From Butyrivibrio sp. (lineage in GTDB: Bacteria; Bacillota; Clostridia; Lachnospirales; Lachnospiraceae), in contig SVGB01000026.1 in assembly GCA_015056565.1 (NCBI GenBank), positions 1 to 34,033 on the forward strand: 34,033 nt of DNA, in the 5' to 3' direction. This document shows positions 9,819 to 18,522 of the stretch, in pieces. How positions within the stretch are numbered: the stretch's first letter is position 1; each line of letters begins with the position of its first letter. The translations under genes and the position numbers were made by a program. The notes under the pieces were generated by a model. It worked only from the letters and a program-made list of their open reading frames with translations, had not been told where the DNA came from and made no database searches.

Positions 9819-10640
9819 ATGAACATAAAGTATGTTTGGATAAACGAAGATGTCATGGATGATTTCAAGGTGATCATGCCGTGGGAACTCATTGTGGATG
9901 CTGATAATATCTGCCTTGCTGCAATGGATGATGATGACAACATCATGGGAGTTATCTGCTATGGTAGTGCTGATTATCAGGTGGATATACTCTGGCTCTA
10001 TGTCATTCCAAAATACAGGAGGCAGAAGATAGCCACATTACTACTTGATAAGATGAGGCAGCTCCTTATAAAGTCCGGGCAGGTCTATCCGATAACTGCA
10101 AGATTTCAGGCCGATGATGAGCAGCTTTACCTTTTCTTTTTATCCTATGAGGGGATGGAGGTTACTTATTCCCACGACAGATATATCCTTAAGCCCAATG
10201 ATATCTACAAGGGAAGATACCCTATGCTCACGGGAAAAGAGTCACTTAAGGAAGTAAAATTTTTTGACCTTCCAAAGGGAGTTCAACAGAACATTTTGCG
10301 AATGCTAAGTGATGAAGAGGGATTTGTAACAGGTGACTATGAGGAGTGGAAAAGAGATCTGGTTCCTGAACTGTGCAGGTGCATTATGAGGAATGACGAG
10401 CCTCTTTCACTGATATTCATCCACAGATTATCTGAAAAGGAGCTGGAGCTTTCGTACCTGTACAGCGTAAATCCTGTTGCCCTGGGAGAAATAATTGCAG
10501 GTGCAGCTGCGGATATTGAACAGTACTATCCGGACTGCAAGCTTATCTTTGATGCAGTTAATGAAAAGGCAGCTGCTATAGCCAAAAAGATTTACCCCAA
10601 AATGAAGTCTGTTCCTGTATATGAAGCTGAGCTTATCTAA
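9819..10640 (+). CDS. GNAT family N-acetyltransferase-like protein (second pair)
   Basis: A 273-aa protein with ribosome site GGGGGGA 7-8 nt before the ATG. Residues 57-79 are a clear GNAT motif A: strand ILWLYVIP, then loop RRQKIA at 67-72 in the (Q/R)xxG(G/A) position, then helix TLLLDKM. Residues about 92-125 can form the following strand and helix. The C-terminal half (about 145-273) looks like a second degenerate GNAT unit without a cofactor loop, as in the 293-aa protein at 106. It ends 11 nt before the 1120-aa gene, so the two are probably co-translated. The acetyl-CoA loop is better preserved here than in the first pair. The acceptor is unknown. A role in modifying the downstream giant protein is inferred only from the repeated gene order. 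Confidence 0.82.
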   Translation: MNIKYVWINEDVMDDFKVIMPWELIVDADNICLAAMDDDDNIMGVICYGSADYQVDILWLYVIPKYRRQKIATLLLDKMRQLLIKSGQVYPITARFQADDEQLYLFFLSYEGMEVTYSHDRYILKPNDIYKGRYPMLTGKESLKEVKFFDLPKGVQQNILRMLSDEEGFVTGDYEEWKRDLVPELCRCIMRNDEPLSLIFIHRLSEKELELSYLYSVNPVALGEIIAGAAADIEQYYPDCKLIFDAVNEKAAAIAKKIYPKMKSVPVYEAELI

Positions 10641-10651
10641 AGGAGCGTCCT

Positions 10652-13600
10652 ATGCCAAAGTTTGATGATTATGTAAATATCAAAAGAGAAACTGATAAAG
10701 ACCTATTTCTGCATAATGAGAAAATGCGCAGATTTGGATCCGAAGAGATCTCCAGCGATTATGATCTTAGCTTTGAACAGCTAAATGAACATTTTGCTGA
10801 GCGTGAGGAAACAGGATCTTTTCAGGACCGTACCAAATATTATTTTCAGGATGCTGAGGTGATGGAAGCAAAGGCTACCCGCTACCGCAGTATTGCAAAT
10901 CCTGCCTCTATGCGTGATAAGACCGATATGGATATGTTTTCGTCCAAGTACAAAAACCATTCAGCCAGAAAGCGCAAAAAGAGTGCCAAGCAGGCTGCAG
11001 CAGCATTCAAGAAAACTGCAAAACTTGAGGATAAGTACAAGAAAGATTTTGAGAATAACTCTAAAGTAACTTCACTTGATAAGCTAAAACACCGCAAAGA
11101 GATCATGAAGGTCAGACTTGAGGGAATGATCAAGGCTGCTGCGGTCAAGAGTACAAGCAAGGAGAATGAGAAGTACAGGGTCCTTAAGGCCAATATTTCA
11201 TGCCAGCGCATTTTGCGTGAACAGGCTAGAGAGCTGCTTAAAAATGAGACGAATGAGAAGCAGAAAAATGTACTTGAGGGAGAACTCTCCAAAATAGAGG
11301 AGAAGCTGTCTGAGTACGAAAACGCTATGAAGGAGATGATCCCACCGGTAACAAAGCAGTGGGAAAATGGACTTGGTTTTCCTGAAGAGCTTGATAAGAA
11401 AACAGAAGAGCTTCAGGCGCAAAACGAGGATATCAACAGCGAAGACGCTGAAGTACTGATCAAAATGCGATCCATGAACTCATATGCTACAGATCAAAAG
11501 TACAATGATGTCCTTGAAAACCTTGAACTTAATGGAATGTATAAGGGGTATAAGGCTAGACCGGGTGATGTTGGCCGCATGCTGACCGCTGGCCTTAAAA
11601 CTGTGCTCAAAGATAAGAATGGGCTTCCTGTGAATAAGGTGGAGGCTTTAAAGGAGAAGGAAAACCAGGAGTGGCTGGATGCCCTTTCTAAAGGAAATGT
11701 AGAGAAAAAGAATAAGGTCTTGGAGAATAGATTTGAGTATTTTATGAAATTACCCATTCCAAGTCCTGAAGAGATACAGAAGAAGGGTGTCGACCAGCTG
11801 CTTAAAGAAAATCCGGCAGAAATAAACGATATAATGAATTTCTCACTTACCATATCGAACCTTGAAAGTGTAGATCCATTTGTAAAAGAATACAAAACTG
11901 ATCACCCTGAGATAGTACAAAAATTAAGAGTTGCGGTTACTTTTTCCACTTATGTGAACCGTATTATTGCCGACAAACATCTCGTAGGAAGAGCAGGCGA
12001 CGGATATAATATCAAGCAAGGTGTCAGTAAGGCAGATTCTGAGGACCAGATGAACATTGAAAACCGTAGCTTGGATTATCAAAATTTTGCGCGGAATTAC
12101 AACAATTGTTTTGTCGTTGAAAGAGCCACCTCTGATGAGGTTGAAAAACACCTTAACACCAGACAGAAAACTTCCATGGATTATTTCCATAATAACTTCC
12201 CGGATACTTTTAATGGAGCCATGAGGAAAAAGCTCGTAGCACATAAAGAGACTGAGCTGGGCAGACAGCTGCTTTCCGGAGAGATTCAGGGAGATATGGA
12301 AAAGAGCAGGATTCAACAGGAAATGCGTAAAGGTCTTGAGTCTTTTCTTGATAAAAGGCAGCTGAGTATTGCCGGGGCCACTGAGAATTCGATGTTCAAT
12401 TATCTGATGCACAAAAAAGTCTGGGAGAAAATAGAGGGTGTCAAAGAGAAATTGCCAAAACAGATCGATAAGGACTTCTTCCAATATGCATTGGATTGGT
12501 GCAAAGATGACGATCTGATCACTAAAAGAACAGATACAAAAGAGAGTTATGGCCATATTGTCAATAATATAGTTACTGATGGGAATAAACTCCTTGAGAT
12601 TGATATCAATAGGTTCAATTATGGCAGCGATGAAGAGTTTGCTGCCAAGATAAAGGATAACTATATATGGCTAAAAAGGGCGGAGTCTTTAAAAAGTGCC
12701 GTAGATATCGCAAAGAAGGATAACGTCCTTACTACCGGAAAGAAAATGGCTTTAAGTGCTTTGGAGGGCCGCCTGGATGCCCTTTTGGAGGTTAAGGCTG
12801 ATTATGATACCAGAATAGCCATGATGACTTCAAATCACTATGTATTACAGTCCCAAGGTGATCTTGATCAGCTTTCTGATGAAAAACTGCAGGAAAAGAT
12901 TGATGATGCTACCGCTGAAAAAGATCAAGAGCTTGTTGATTTCCTTTCTAACTACAAGACACTTAGAGATAAAAAAGACTCATTTAAGATAGGTGGAAAC
13001 GCTAAGGATAGGGAGAATGCATTAGCTGAGCCCAGGATGAAAAAGGAGGCTGAAAGACAAGAAGCCATTTACCTACAGGTAAGGAAATTTGGACTTTTCC
13101 GGAATGAAGGTGAACCTCAGAAAGAATATGAGAATAGATTGCTAAGTACGCTCATTGATAAGGCAGGAGACTCGATACCTAAGGAGGTTGATTCCAAGTA
13201 CATAAAAGATACTGAGCCAAGACTGACAACTCTTGTAGGCGGCCTTAAAGCACCTGATGTTCATAAACTTGAAATATGGTTTGAAGATCAAATGTCTGAT
13301 CTAAAAGCCCTTAAGGATAAGGGGCTTAAAGATTACGAGATAGATGAGCTTTTGTTTATCAAAAAGAATTTATATGATGCAAGAAGAAACCTTGATCTTC
13401 AGAACCACATTCAGGAAGACCTTTGCCCTGATTGGGATGAGGATAACCTGGAGTCTCCCATCCAGAATCCATACATAAAAAAAGAATACTATGAAGCTAT
13501 GAAGGAGCCCTTTAAGGCTCTCTTTAAGAAGGCAGATACTATAGGAAAGACTAAGAAGCAAAAGCTGGTTCCACTTATCAGATACATAAATACCGTTCAG

Positions 13601-14014
13601 AAATGTACTGAAATATTTGTAAAACACAAGATCTATTTCAACAAAGATGTAGAGGGGATGGAAAAGAAATATCAGGTTAAGGCTCAAAAGATCATCCAGA
13701 AAGATATGGAAGAGGGCAGAAAGATCACTGTCAAAATGGGCGGCAAGGATTATGAGATGATACAGGACTATAGCTTTATGAATGAGTGTAAAGATCTGAT
13801 CATCGCCCCGGATAAAGAGCCTTTATTTGAGGAAAAGATAAAAGCCCTTCAGGAACTGGCCATAAAAGTCATGGGTTGTCACCTTATTGATGTAGACGCA
13901 AAAGAGGGAGTATATCTGACAGAAATCGCCAAGATCAAGCAAGGTTACACCAATCAGGCTATAAAGATCAAAGAAGAGATAAAAAGACTTGCAGTTAATC
14001 AAGCTAATAATTAG
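10652..14014 (+). CDS. Large protein of unknown function, 1120 aa
   Basis: I do not recognise a family. The start has GGAG 7 nt upstream and follows the GNAT gene by 11 nt. There is no signal peptide and no convincing membrane segment. Residues about 105-235 are a long, highly charged, Lys-rich helical or coiled-coil stretch, beginning with the basic run ARKRKKSAKQ. The rest is mixed helical with many KE/KD segments and no catalytic motif I can name. It lacks the hydrophobic C-terminus of the 2922-aa protein and I see no copy of that protein's 200-residue module, so the two partners are not simple duplicates. Shared traits are the size class, charge, basic N-terminal region and an upstream GNAT gene. 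The gene ends just before the large nested palindrome at 14021. Confidence 0.88.
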   Translation: MPKFDDYVNIKRETDKDLFLHNEKMRRFGSEEISSDYDLSFEQLNEHFAEREETGSFQDRTKYYFQDAEVMEAKATRYRSIANPASMRDKTDMDMFSSKYKNHSARKRKKSAKQAAAAFKKTAKLEDKYKKDFENNSKVTSLDKLKHRKEIMKVRLEGMIKAAAVKSTSKENEKYRVLKANISCQRILREQARELLKNETNEKQKNVLEGELSKIEEKLSEYENAMKEMIPPVTKQWENGLGFPEELDKKTEELQAQNEDINSEDAEVLIKMRSMNSYATDQKYNDVLENLELNGMYKGYKARPGDVGRMLTAGLKTVLKDKNGLPVNKVEALKEKENQEWLDALSKGNVEKKNKVLENRFEYFMKLPIPSPEEIQKKGVDQLLKENPAEINDIMNFSLTISNLESVDPFVKEYKTDHPEIVQKLRVAVTFSTYVNRIIADKHLVGRAGDGYNIKQGVSKADSEDQMNIENRSLDYQNFARNYNNCFVVERATSDEVEKHLNTRQKTSMDYFHNNFPDTFNGAMRKKLVAHKETELGRQLLSGEIQGDMEKSRIQQEMRKGLESFLDKRQLSIAGATENSMFNYLMHKKVWEKIEGVKEKLPKQIDKDFFQYALDWCKDDDLITKRTDTKESYGHIVNNIVTDGNKLLEIDINRFNYGSDEEFAAKIKDNYIWLKRAESLKSAVDIAKKDNVLTTGKKMALSALEGRLDALLEVKADYDTRIAMMTSNHYVLQSQGDLDQLSDEKLQEKIDDATAEKDQELVDFLSNYKTLRDKKDSFKIGGNAKDRENALAEPRMKKEAERQEAIYLQVRKFGLFRNEGEPQKEYENRLLSTLIDKAGDSIPKEVDSKYIKDTEPRLTTLVGGLKAPDVHKLEIWFEDQMSDLKALKDKGLKDYEIDELLFIKKNLYDARRNLDLQNHIQEDLCPDWDEDNLESPIQNPYIKKEYYEAMKEPFKALFKKADTIGKTKKQKLVPLIRYINTVQKCTEIFVKHKIYFNKDVEGMEKKYQVKAQKIIQKDMEEGRKITVKMGGKDYEMIQDYSFMNECKDLIIAPDKEPLFEEKIKALQELAIKVMGCHLIDVDAKEGVYLTEIAKIKQGYTNQAIKIKEEIKRLAVNQANN

Positions 14015-14020
14015 AGCAAA

Positions 14021-14220
14021 ATGGGGTGGCTTTTTTGTGACAGGGGGCGGTTTGCTGGGATGAGACACGGGGACGGTTCTGCTGACACGGGGACGGTTCT
14101 ACTGTCAGGTTTTATCAAAATAAAACCTGACAGTAGAACCGTCCCCGTGTCAGCAGAACCGTCCCCGTGTCTCATCCCAGCAAACCGTCCCCCTGTCACG
14201 AAAGAGCCGTGCCCTGTCAT
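14021..14220. repeat. Nested, telescoped REP-like palindrome (about 160-200 bp)
   Basis: The two arms run 14038-14115 and 14120-14198 around a 4-nt loop (CAAA). They are complementary throughout except for a single inserted T in the right arm near 14188. Each arm holds two core units in tandem (14064-14080 and 14084-14100; complements 14135-14151 and 14155-14171) plus an outer GGGGGCGG layer. Outermost bases 14021-14037 and 14199-14220 keep only partial complementarity. The element sits between the convergent 1120-aa gene and the ACT gene and, transcribed from either side, would fold into a very long hairpin, so it could act as a bidirectional terminator. Confidence 0.93.
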
Positions 14221-14229
14221 GTTTAATGG

Positions 14230-14664
14230 TTAAATATTCGAAATCTCTTCCTGAGTAAGTATCCTGGCACCCTTTCCAATGAGCCTGGCTTCCGCAGCTT
14301 TGGTGTCGGCAACTCTGAAGATCATTACTGCCTTGTCAGTGTCTTTTCCGCCTGGGAAGGCATACATATATTCTATGTTTACTTCTGCAGCGGCAAAGAT
14401 CTCAAGGAGCTTGTCAAGTCCGCCGGCTTCGTCAGGAATCTCGATGGCGAGAACTGGTGTAAGGCTTGCTACGAAATCGTGCTCTTTAAGTGTGTTTACG
14501 GCGCTGATGGCGTCATCAACGATAAGTCTTGCAATTCCAAAGTCCTTGGTTTCAGCAAGGGATGTGGCTCTCATATCTATTTTGTGTTCTGCAAGAACCC
14601 CGGTCATCTTCTTGAGTGTTCCGGGTTTGTTTTCCAAAAAGACGGATATCTGCTGTACGCTCAT
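14230..14664 (-). CDS. Tandem ACT-domain amino-acid-binding protein
   Basis: A 144-aa protein. The start at 14664 is set by AGGAGG 7 nt upstream; a longer in-frame extension to 14856 overlaps the ligase gene and is rejected. It has two ACT domains: about 1-68, with the typical ENKPGTLKKMTGVLAEHKID, and about 70-140 (VLAIEIPDEAGGLDKLLEIF). ACT pairs bind amino acids and usually sense them. It is the last gene of the operon, 46 nt after the phenylacetate-CoA ligase. Clusters of an ACT protein with phenylacetate-CoA ligase and indolepyruvate oxidoreductase are known in anaerobes and methanogens, so it probably senses aromatic amino acids. There is no DNA-binding or catalytic domain, so it must act through a partner. 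An AT-rich palindrome (14696-14712) lies in the gap. Confidence 0.88.
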   Translation of the reverse strand: MSVQQISVFLENKPGTLKKMTGVLAEHKIDMRATSLAETKDFGIARLIVDDAISAVNTLKEHDFVASLTPVLAIEIPDEAGGLDKLLEIFAAAEVNIEYMYAFPGGKDTDKAVMIFRVADTKAAEARLIGKGARILTQEEISNI

Positions 14665-14710
14665 GGTTATCCTCCTGTGAATAATGTTGTTGGTGGATAT
14701 AATAATTATA

Positions 14711-16012
14711 TCAGATCTTACGCTTGTCGATGACTCTGACTGCCTTACCCTCAGACCTTGTGATGGACTTAGGAGCAAGGAGAGATACCTTGGCCTTGAT
14801 GCCAAGCATTGACTTAAGGTCTGCTGAGAGCTTGTTCTGCCTTGCCTCAACTTCACCCAGGTTATCGTTGAACATCTCAGGAGTCATCTCAACCTGAACG
14901 TCAAGGGTATCAGTGTTGTTTACGCGGTCAACAACTATCTGGTAGTTAGCTGCATAGCCGTTGTTCAAAAGAACGGTCTCTATTTCGCTAGGGAATACAT
15001 TTACGCCGCGGATGATGAGCATGTCGTCGGATCTTCCCATAGGCTTAGCCATTCTGATAAGAGTTCTTCCGCATGAGCACTTTTCTCTTGTGACTTTGCA
15101 GATATCTCTTGTGCGGTATCTGATCATAGGGAAGGCTTCTTTATCAACAGCAGTAAATACCAGCTCACCCTGGCTTCCTTCAGGAAGGACTTCTTCGGTT
15201 TCAGGGTCTATTATCTCAACAATGAAGTGGTCTTCATTTACATGCATACCCTTTTGCTCTGAGCATTCAAAGGCAACACCAGGACCTGAGAGCTCTGTAA
15301 GTCCATAGATATCAAATGCCTTGATGCCCATGGTCTTCTCGATAGAGTGTCTCATTTCTTCGCTCCATGCCTCTGCTCCGAAGATACCAGCCTTTAAAGG
15401 GATGTCATCAGGACCGTAGCCCATTTCCTGCATGCGCTCGCCAAGATATGCAGCATAGCTTGGAGTGCAGCAAAGGATAGTAGCCTGAAGGTCGTTTATG
15501 AACATGATCTGACGGTCTGTGTTACCGGAACTTATTGGAACAGTCATACAGCCAACTTTGTGGGATCCGCCGTTAAGGCCTGCGCCACCGGTGAAAAGTC
15601 CAAAGCCGTAAGATATCTGGCAGACATCTTCCTTGGTCCCGCCAGCTGCCATGATAGCTCTTGCGCAGCAGTCCTCCCAGAGATCAATGTCATGCTGTGT
15701 ATAGTAGGCGATTACTCTTTTTCCTGTGGTTCCTGAAGTGGAGTGGATCCTTACGACCTGATCCTGAGGAACAGCAAGAAGTCCCTTTGGATAAGTCTCT
15801 CTAAGGTCAGCCTTGGATAAAAAAGGGAGCTTGTGAAGGTCATCAACTGACTTGATGTCATCAGGAGTTACGCCCTTCTCCTCCATTTTTTTGCGGTAGT
15901 GAGGTACGTTGTCCCACACATGCTTAACCTGTTTGACCAGCTTCTCTGACTGGATCTGCTTTATCTTTTCCACTGGGGCACATTCAATTTCCGGTTGAAA
16001 ATACTGCTCCAT
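14711..16012 (-). CDS. paaK: Phenylacetate-CoA ligase (arylacetate-CoA ligase)
   Basis: It activates phenylacetate or a related arylacetate with ATP and CoA to the CoA thioester plus AMP and PPi. The start at 16012 (433 aa, the usual family length) is chosen because GGAGGAG lies just upstream; an upstream in-frame ATG at 16048 has no such site. Visible motifs: the P-loop STSGTTGK at 91-98, YGLTE at 236-240, YRTRD at 299-303, and the hinge and C-domain entry GRSDDMLIIRGVNVFP at 326-341. Neighbours are iorB (59 nt upstream) and the ACT gene. With the ferredoxin oxidoreductase it links arylacetates to arylpyruvates. The direction (biosynthetic reductive carboxylation or fermentative oxidation) cannot be read from the sequence, and the aryl specificity is inferred. 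Confidence 0.93.
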   Translation of the reverse strand: MEQYFQPEIECAPVEKIKQIQSEKLVKQVKHVWDNVPHYRKKMEEKGVTPDDIKSVDDLHKLPFLSKADLRETYPKGLLAVPQDQVVRIHSTSGTTGKRVIAYYTQHDIDLWEDCCARAIMAAGGTKEDVCQISYGFGLFTGGAGLNGGSHKVGCMTVPISSGNTDRQIMFINDLQATILCCTPSYAAYLGERMQEMGYGPDDIPLKAGIFGAEAWSEEMRHSIEKTMGIKAFDIYGLTELSGPGVAFECSEQKGMHVNEDHFIVEIIDPETEEVLPEGSQGELVFTAVDKEAFPMIRYRTRDICKVTREKCSCGRTLIRMAKPMGRSDDMLIIRGVNVFPSEIETVLLNNGYAANYQIVVDRVNNTDTLDVQVEMTPEMFNDNLGEVEARQNKLSADLKSMLGIKAKVSLLAPKSITRSEGKAVRVIDKRKI

Positions 16013-16071
16013 AGTTTCTTCTCCTCCTTTGTGATGTGGCATCGCCAAATATTTTGAATTCTGTTCTTAGC

Positions 16072-16644
16072 TTAGTTGTTCTTACCAAGCTCAAATGCCT
16101 TCTTGTTCATATCAAGGAACTTGGCAGGAACATTTGCTTCAAGAGACTTCATCCATGCTTCTTCCGGAAGATCGAAGTAGTGGGAGAGTCGGCCAAGGAG
16201 CACGATGTTTACTGCTTTGGAGCTACCTGCCTGCTCAGCCAATGTGAGGCAGTCAAGGGCATCGACCTTTGCGCCTGTTGCTTTGAGTTTTTCAACAAGG
16301 TTATCAGGATACTCTGCAGCGCCGGTGATAACTGGCATTGGATCGATCTGCTGAGTGTTGGTAACGATCTGTCCGTCCTTTTTAAGGAATGGAAGCCACC
16401 TTGCAGCCTCAAGGAGCTCGAAGGATACGATGTAGTCGGCCTGTCCCTTGTCGATGACTGGTGAAAAGACCTTGTCGCCGTATCTTACATATGTTACAAC
16501 TGAGCCGCCTCTCTGGCTCATTCCGTGTACTTCTGAAACCTTTACGTCATAGCCCTGGCTCATTAAGAGATGTCCAAGGAGTTTACTTGCAAGAAGTGAG
16601 CCCTGTCCGCCAACGCCCACGATCATAATATTTTTGGTATTCAT
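16072..16644 (-). CDS. iorB: Indolepyruvate:ferredoxin oxidoreductase, beta subunit
   Basis: A 190-aa protein of the pyruvate/ketoisovalerate oxidoreductase gamma-domain family, the usual size for IorB. The N-terminus carries GVGGQG at 10-15 followed by a helix, and the conserved HGMSQRGGSV at about 40-49 is typical of the family. With IorA it forms the enzyme converting arylpyruvates, CoA and oxidised ferredoxin to arylacetyl-CoA, CO2 and reduced ferredoxin, reversibly. The ribosome site AAGGAG is followed by a seven-A run before the ATG. It is separated from iorA by a 103-nt gap, the longest in this operon, which contains two tandem hairpins. Confidence 0.93.
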   Translation of the reverse strand: MNTKNIMIVGVGGQGSLLASKLLGHLLMSQGYDVKVSEVHGMSQRGGSVVTYVRYGDKVFSPVIDKGQADYIVSFELLEAARWLPFLKKDGQIVTNTQQIDPMPVITGAAEYPDNLVEKLKATGAKVDALDCLTLAEQAGSSKAVNIVLLGRLSHYFDLPEEAWMKSLEANVPAKFLDMNKKAFELGKNN

Positions 16645-16671
16645 TTTTTTTCTCCTTATTCTTGTCCCGCT

Positions 16672-16702
16672 GCACTAAACTCGAAAATACCTCGTTAAGT
16701 GC
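16672..16702 (-). promoter_or_regulatory. Intercistronic hairpin 2 of a tandem pair (iorA-iorB)
   Basis: In the minus-strand transcript the stem is GCACT-T-AAC paired with GTT-T-AGTGC (one T-T mismatch) around a 13-nt loop GAGGTATTTTCGA. It lies 28 nt upstream of the iorB start and 13 nt after hairpin 1. The upper stem differs from hairpin 1 by compensating changes (AAC/GTT against GGT/ACC), which supports selection for the fold. No U-tract follows, so it is not an ordinary terminator. Confidence 0.72.
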
Positions 16703-16715
16703 ACGTGACTGGTTC

Positions 16716-16746
16716 GCACTAGGTTCGATACTACCTCACCAAGTGC
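16716..16746 (-). promoter_or_regulatory. Intercistronic hairpin 1 of a tandem pair (iorA-iorB)
   Basis: It begins one base after the iorA stop codon. The stem is GCACT-T-GGT with ACC-T-AGTGC (one T-T mismatch) and the loop is GAGGTAGTATCGA. The loop differs from that of hairpin 2 at two positions. Possible roles are mRNA processing, stabilisation of an upstream segment, binding of a protein or small molecule, or tuning of iorB translation. It could also be a small repeat family of the genome. I do not recognise a described RNA class. Confidence 0.72.
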
Positions 16747-16747
16747 T

Positions 16748-18484
16748 CTACACAAATGCACCAACAGGGCACAGCTGACTGCATACGTTGCAGCCAACAC
16801 AAAGTGTGTTGTCGATGGTTGCCTTGCCGTTCTTCATGGAAATAGCAGGACATCCGATCTTCATGCAGGACTTACATCCAACGCACTTATCGTGGTTAAC
16901 GGAAAGCGGAGGATTGTGCTTAACATACTTAAGAAGTGCACATGGACGCCTTGAGATGATAACTGAAGGAGCCTCGACTGAGAGCTCTTCTTTAAGAACT
17001 TCGTCGCACTGTTTAAGGTTATATGGATCCACAACGCGAACTCTCTCAAAGCCCATAGCTCTGCAAAGGGCCTCAAGATCGATCTTGCCGGCAGGGTCTC
17101 CCTTGATGTTGTAGCCTGTTGTAGGGTTCTGCTGGTGACCTGTCATACCGGTTATGGAGTTATCTACTATGATGATGGTTGAATTACTCTGGTTGTATGC
17201 TACGTTTGCAAGACCTGTCATACCGGAGTGCATAAATGTTGAATCTCCGATAACAGCTACAGTCCTTCCTTCAGACTCTTTTCCCCTTACCTTGTTAAAG
17301 CCGTGAACAGCGCCGATGGACGCGCCCATGCAAAGAGTCATCTCGATGGCACCAAGAGGTGGAACAGCGCCAAGGGTGTAGCATCCGATGTCTCCAAGAA
17401 CTGTGCAGTTATTCTTTTTAAGAGTGTAAAAGAGTCCTCTGTGAGGGCAGCCTGCACACATTACAGGAGGTCTCATTGGAATGTTGTCAGAAAGAGCAAA
17501 GCTGTCTGCAGTCTCTTTTCCGAAGGCCTTAGCTATGAGATTCTGTGAGAACTCATCGCAGACAGGAAGAAGTTCTTTTCCTGTGACAGTAAGTCCAAGG
17601 GCCTTAACATGATTCTCGATTATGGGATCAAGCTCCTCAACAACAAAGAGCTTATCTACCTTAGCAGCGAAGTCCTTAATGAGTTTCTCTGGAAGAGGAT
17701 TGGTCATTCCAAGCTTAAGAACTGAAACGGAATCGCCGAATACCTCTTTTACATACTGATAGGAAGTGGAGCAGGTGATGATACCAATCTCTGTTCCGCC
17801 CATTTCAACGCGGTTAAGAGGGCAGTTTTCTGCGTACTCTATAAGCTTTCTTGTGCGCTCTTCAACGATTGGATGACGTTTTTTGGCATTGCCAGGCATC
17901 ATAACGTATTTAGCGATGTCTTTTTCATAAGGAAAATCTGGAACCTGGCGCTCGCCCACAGTTACCAGGGACTGGGAGTGAGCAACTCTTGTGCACATCT
18001 TAAGGAGCACTGGAGTGTCGAACTTCTCAGAGATCTCATAGGCAAGCTTGGTGTACTCAAGGGCCTCGGAAGAATCTGATGGCTCGATCATAGGAACTTT
18101 GGATGCGATGGCGTGATGCCTTGAATCCTGCTCATTCTGGGATGAGTGCATGCCTGCATCGTCAGCCACAACGATGACCATTCCGGCATTTACACCGGTG
18201 TAACTCATGGTGTAAAGCGGGTCAGCAGCCACGTTAAGTCCAACGTGCTTCTGGGCACAAAAGCTCCTGCGGCCTGCAAGGCTGGCTCCGAAAGCGGACT
18301 CCATGGCAACCTTCTCGTTGGGGGCCCATTCGCAGTAGATCTCATCATATTTAGCAGCTTCCTCGGTTACCTCAGTACTTGGGGTTCCGGGATAGCTTGA
18401 AATAAAGCAGACACCGGCCTCATAAAGACCACGGGCAACAGCCTTATTGCCCAGCATGATCTGCTTATCTTTGTTGTCGTTCAT
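16748..18484 (-). CDS. iorA: Indolepyruvate:ferredoxin oxidoreductase, alpha subunit
   Basis: The 578-aa thiamine-diphosphate subunit. The N-terminal half (about 8-190) is the pyrimidine-binding domain starting GNKAVARGLYEAGV. The thiamine-diphosphate site shows CAGCPHRG at 343-350, GDIGCYTLG at 364-372 and GDSTF at 413-417, with N442 at the metal-binding end. The C-terminal ferredoxin domain binds two [4Fe-4S] clusters: C534, C537, C540, C545 (the x4 spacing seen in IorA proteins) and C562, C565, C568, C572. The start has AGGAGGT 8 nt upstream and lies 38 nt after the acyl-CoA synthetase stop. It acts in the cytoplasm with IorB on indolepyruvate, phenylpyruvate or hydroxyphenylpyruvate. Length and motifs are complete. 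Confidence 0.96.
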   Translation of the reverse strand: MNDNKDKQIMLGNKAVARGLYEAGVCFISSYPGTPSTEVTEEAAKYDEIYCEWAPNEKVAMESAFGASLAGRRSFCAQKHVGLNVAADPLYTMSYTGVNAGMVIVVADDAGMHSSQNEQDSRHHAIASKVPMIEPSDSSEALEYTKLAYEISEKFDTPVLLKMCTRVAHSQSLVTVGERQVPDFPYEKDIAKYVMMPGNAKKRHPIVEERTRKLIEYAENCPLNRVEMGGTEIGIITCSTSYQYVKEVFGDSVSVLKLGMTNPLPEKLIKDFAAKVDKLFVVEELDPIIENHVKALGLTVTGKELLPVCDEFSQNLIAKAFGKETADSFALSDNIPMRPPVMCAGCPHRGLFYTLKKNNCTVLGDIGCYTLGAVPPLGAIEMTLCMGASIGAVHGFNKVRGKESEGRTVAVIGDSTFMHSGMTGLANVAYNQSNSTIIIVDNSITGMTGHQQNPTTGYNIKGDPAGKIDLEALCRAMGFERVRVVDPYNLKQCDEVLKEELSVEAPSVIISRRPCALLKYVKHNPPLSVNHDKCVGCKSCMKIGCPAISMKNGKATIDNTLCVGCNVCSQLCPVGAFV

Positions 18485-18522
18485 TTAAAAACCTCCTACT
18501 TTTTACACTAAAATATTTATTA

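Noticed and set aside
14011..14233. Open frames of about 70 aa on both strands with nearly the same protein
   Set aside because: They lie wholly inside the large palindrome, so both strands read alike. There is no ribosome site and this is repeat DNA, not a gene.
14665..14856. N-terminal extension of the ACT protein
   Set aside because: It overlaps the ligase coding region, has low-complexity Ser/Arg-rich sequence and lacks a ribosome site, whereas AGGAGG precedes the ATG at 14664.
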